This document shows, one piece after another, positions 62,435 to 64,000 of a DNA stretch of 64,000 bases. The DNA lies in assembly GCF_000741535.1 (NCBI RefSeq), contig NZ_JGYQ01000007.1:124001-188000 (forward strand), given 5' to 3'. A model generated the notes under the pieces. It did no database searches. It had not been told where the DNA came from and saw only the letters and a program-made list of their open reading frames with translations. The DNA comes from Bifidobacterium boum. Lineage in GTDB: Bacteria; Actinomycetota; Actinomycetes; Actinomycetales; Bifidobacteriaceae. The position numbers and the translations under genes were made by a program. Every line of letters starts with the position of its first letter. The first letter of the stretch is position 1.

Positions 62435-63259
62435 ATGACTTTCCAACTATCCTCCGAGGCGGCGGCGCGTATGAAAGCCGCATTCTTCGACATCGACGGC
62501 ACGCTGACCAGTTTCGTCACGCATATCGTGCCACAGTCGACCATCGACGCGTTGCATGCGCTTCAGCATCGCGGCATCCGCGTGTTCATCTGCTCTGGGC
62601 GTGCCCCTTCGCATATGCAGGTCGTGCTGGATACGATCCCGGTGCATTTCGACGGCATCGTCGCGCTCAACGGCCAGTATTGCTTCGATGACTCAGGATA
62701 TCACGAGAGCGAGTCGCTCGACCCGGACGATATCCGCACCATCGTGTCCTGGCTGGACGCCCATCCGGACGTCGTGGCGAATTTCTGCGAGCGTGACTAC
62801 GTGTATTTCAACCAGATCACCGACACGATGCGCGACACGTGGCGGCAGCTGGGAAAAACCGCGCCCAAGGTGTTCGTCGACGACCCGCATGTGCGCATCC
62901 CGCAACATGTGACCTACCAGATCAGCCCGTATATCACTCCTGAGGCCGAGCGCGAACTGACGGCGTTATGCCGGCACACCACGGGGGTCCGCTGGCACCC
63001 CTCGTTCACGGATCTGATTCCCGCGGACGGCGGCAAACCACGCGGCATCCAACGCTTCTGCGACCATTACGGCTTCACCCGTGAGCAGACGATCGCGTTC
63101 GGCGACGGCGGCAACGATGCGACGATGCTCGCCTATGCGGGACTCGGCGTGGCGATGGGCAATGCGACCGATGATGCCAAGCAGGCGGCGGATTATGTGA
63201 CCGACGACGTGGATCATGACGGCATTCTGCACGCCTTGCAGCATTTCGGCATCCTGTGA
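62435..63259 (+). CDS. Cof-type HAD superfamily phosphatase
   Basis: The 274-aa protein has HAD motif I FFDIDGTLTS near residue 18, motif II in VFICSGRAP, motif III with Lys in DGGKPRGIQRF, and motif IV FGDGGNDATMLAYAG, followed by GVAMGNATDDAKQAADYVT, as in Cof/YidA-type HAD-IIB enzymes. These dephosphorylate sugar phosphates or cofactors such as HMP-PP and FMN; the substrate cannot be assigned. The ATG at 62435 follows AAGGAG with a 9-nt gap, although the frame is open much further upstream antisense to metQ. Confidence 0.9.
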   Translation: MTFQLSSEAAARMKAAFFDIDGTLTSFVTHIVPQSTIDALHALQHRGIRVFICSGRAPSHMQVVLDTIPVHFDGIVALNGQYCFDDSGYHESESLDPDDIRTIVSWLDAHPDVVANFCERDYVYFNQITDTMRDTWRQLGKTAPKVFVDDPHVRIPQHVTYQISPYITPEAERELTALCRHTTGVRWHPSFTDLIPADGGKPRGIQRFCDHYGFTREQTIAFGDGGNDATMLAYAGLGVAMGNATDDAKQAADYVTDDVDHDGILHALQHFGIL

Positions 63260-63277
63260 CGGCAAGCGCCGACCTCC

Positions 63278-63322
63278 CATAGCGTGAGGAACATCACGGG
63301 TCTCCCCCGTTCCCTCGCTATG
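63278..63322 (+). terminator. Terminator after the HAD gene
   Basis: CATAGCGTGAGGAAC pairs with GTTCCCTCGCTATG with one bulge around a 16-nt loop, 19 bp past the stop codon. Confidence 0.6.
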
Positions 63323-64000
63323 AGACGATGGAGACATGGCCACAGTTATCATGCGCACCTCTGACGATAATCGCATGTGGTCGTTTTCGGCGTTATTCAA
63401 GGTTTTCAATTTTAGGGAAACCTGCTGATCAGCCTCGTTTTCCACGAGGCATCTACAGGCACCCGAAAATAATCCGGGAACACCGTCAACTGCGACTCCA
63501 GACGTTTGTCGACTCCCGGAGCGATGGCGGATATGGTGCACGTCATGCATTTTCACCGCTGGTTGCAAAACTTGATTTTTCGGTTCTTCCGGCAATCCAT
63601 GTCTTTGTAGCTCTGCCATTGATCTGTGAATTTTGAGCATTCCGGCTTGAGTTTGAGATTGAATGCGCACAGCGAAAACCTTGGGTGTTGGACGAGGATA
63701 AGTTCGATTCCGTCCGGATCTGTCTTTCGTTGCACAATCCGAGGCCGTACGCCATGAGAACGGTGTCCGCATGCTGGCATCATACAGTGTCCGAATTCTT
63801 GGGAAGGAGGAACCAGAGGTCTTCTGCCGTCTATGCGTACCCGCCCCTGTTCATTGCGGATGTCACAATAACGACGGCGTCGATCTCGTTAGCGAATGAT
63901 GCTAGTTTTCCCAGCGCCATGCCTCATTCGCAGCCTGAATTGTCGACGATGGCGTCGATGCAATGCAGAGCTATGAGTTCCAGGCCGACGGTTCTTTTCA
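63323..64000. other. No gene supported; AT-richer region with coding-like fragments
   Basis: This 678-bp end segment lacks any recognisable gene. It includes a 30-codon open frame at 63336 (MATVIMRTSDDNRMW) and, on the minus strand near the right edge, fragments such as MALGKLASFANEIDAVVIV and DLWFLLPKNSDTV interrupted by stops. A decayed gene entering from the right edge is possible. I see no insertion-sequence ends. Confidence 0.4.

Overview
The window reads as a chromosomal segment of a high-GC Gram-positive actinobacterium, most probably Bifidobacterium or a close relative. This rests on gene content: the RNase D/DUF3000 pair, trigger factor followed by clpP1-clpP2-clpX, pyruvate formate-lyase with its activase, a fused-ATPase ECF transporter, UPF0182, yraN-comM-dprA, and succinate dehydrogenase/fumarate reductase-like subunits without a membrane anchor. 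I cannot name the species. About 43 intact genes, two broken genes and one tRNA are supported. No complete insertion sequence, prophage, CRISPR array or rRNA is present.

Layout. 1-2.4 kb: an NMT1/THI5-like binding lipoprotein (cut by the left edge), a DUF1287 protein and a divergent ABC permease. 2.7-9 kb: UPF0182, a FetAB-like exporter and a uracil/xanthine permease. 9.2-16.3 kb: phosphatase, L,D-transpeptidase, rhomboid protease, YchF, proC and a prolyl aminopeptidase. 16.4-25.7 kb: an envelope-type signalling block made of a tandem histidine kinase whose second half is degenerate, a DUF2207 membrane protein, a LuxR-type response regulator and a large FtsX-type ABC transporter. 25.9-30.7 kb: a three-gene ECF transporter and an orphan peptide-type binding protein. 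31-33.5 kb: a PLP-dependent O-acetylhomoserine sulfhydrylase divergent from pyridoxal kinase. 33.6-37.2 kb: yraN-comM-dprA, with dprA frameshifted. 37.1-41.2 kb: an MGMT-like gene, sdhA/sdhB and an O-methyltransferase. 41.3-43.5 kb: LOG protein and NhaA. 43.6-45.5 kb: a gene-poor stretch with a multiply frameshifted Pro-rich membrane protein gene, tandem 40-bp repeats and tRNA-Arg(ACG). 45.7-52.3 kb: a proteostasis and RNA block. 52.4-55.9 kb: pflA and pflB. 56-62.1 kb: a likely operon metQ-metN-metI-M20 peptidase-nadE-small gene. 62.4-63.3 kb: a HAD phosphatase. The last 700 bp holds no gene I can support.

Themes. Genes for amino-acid scavenging sit together (methionine ABC importer with an M20 hydrolase; prolyl aminopeptidase with proC). 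Cofactor supply is close to its users (pyridoxal kinase opposite a PLP enzyme; NAD synthetase in the met operon). Anaerobic pyruvate cleavage by PflB has a redox- or CRP-type palindrome upstream of its promoter. The most unusual items are the tandem histidine kinase with a pseudokinase-like second half, a family of about 40-bp self-complementary repeats at three intergenic loci, and the cluster of frameshifts in dprA and in the Pro-rich membrane gene.
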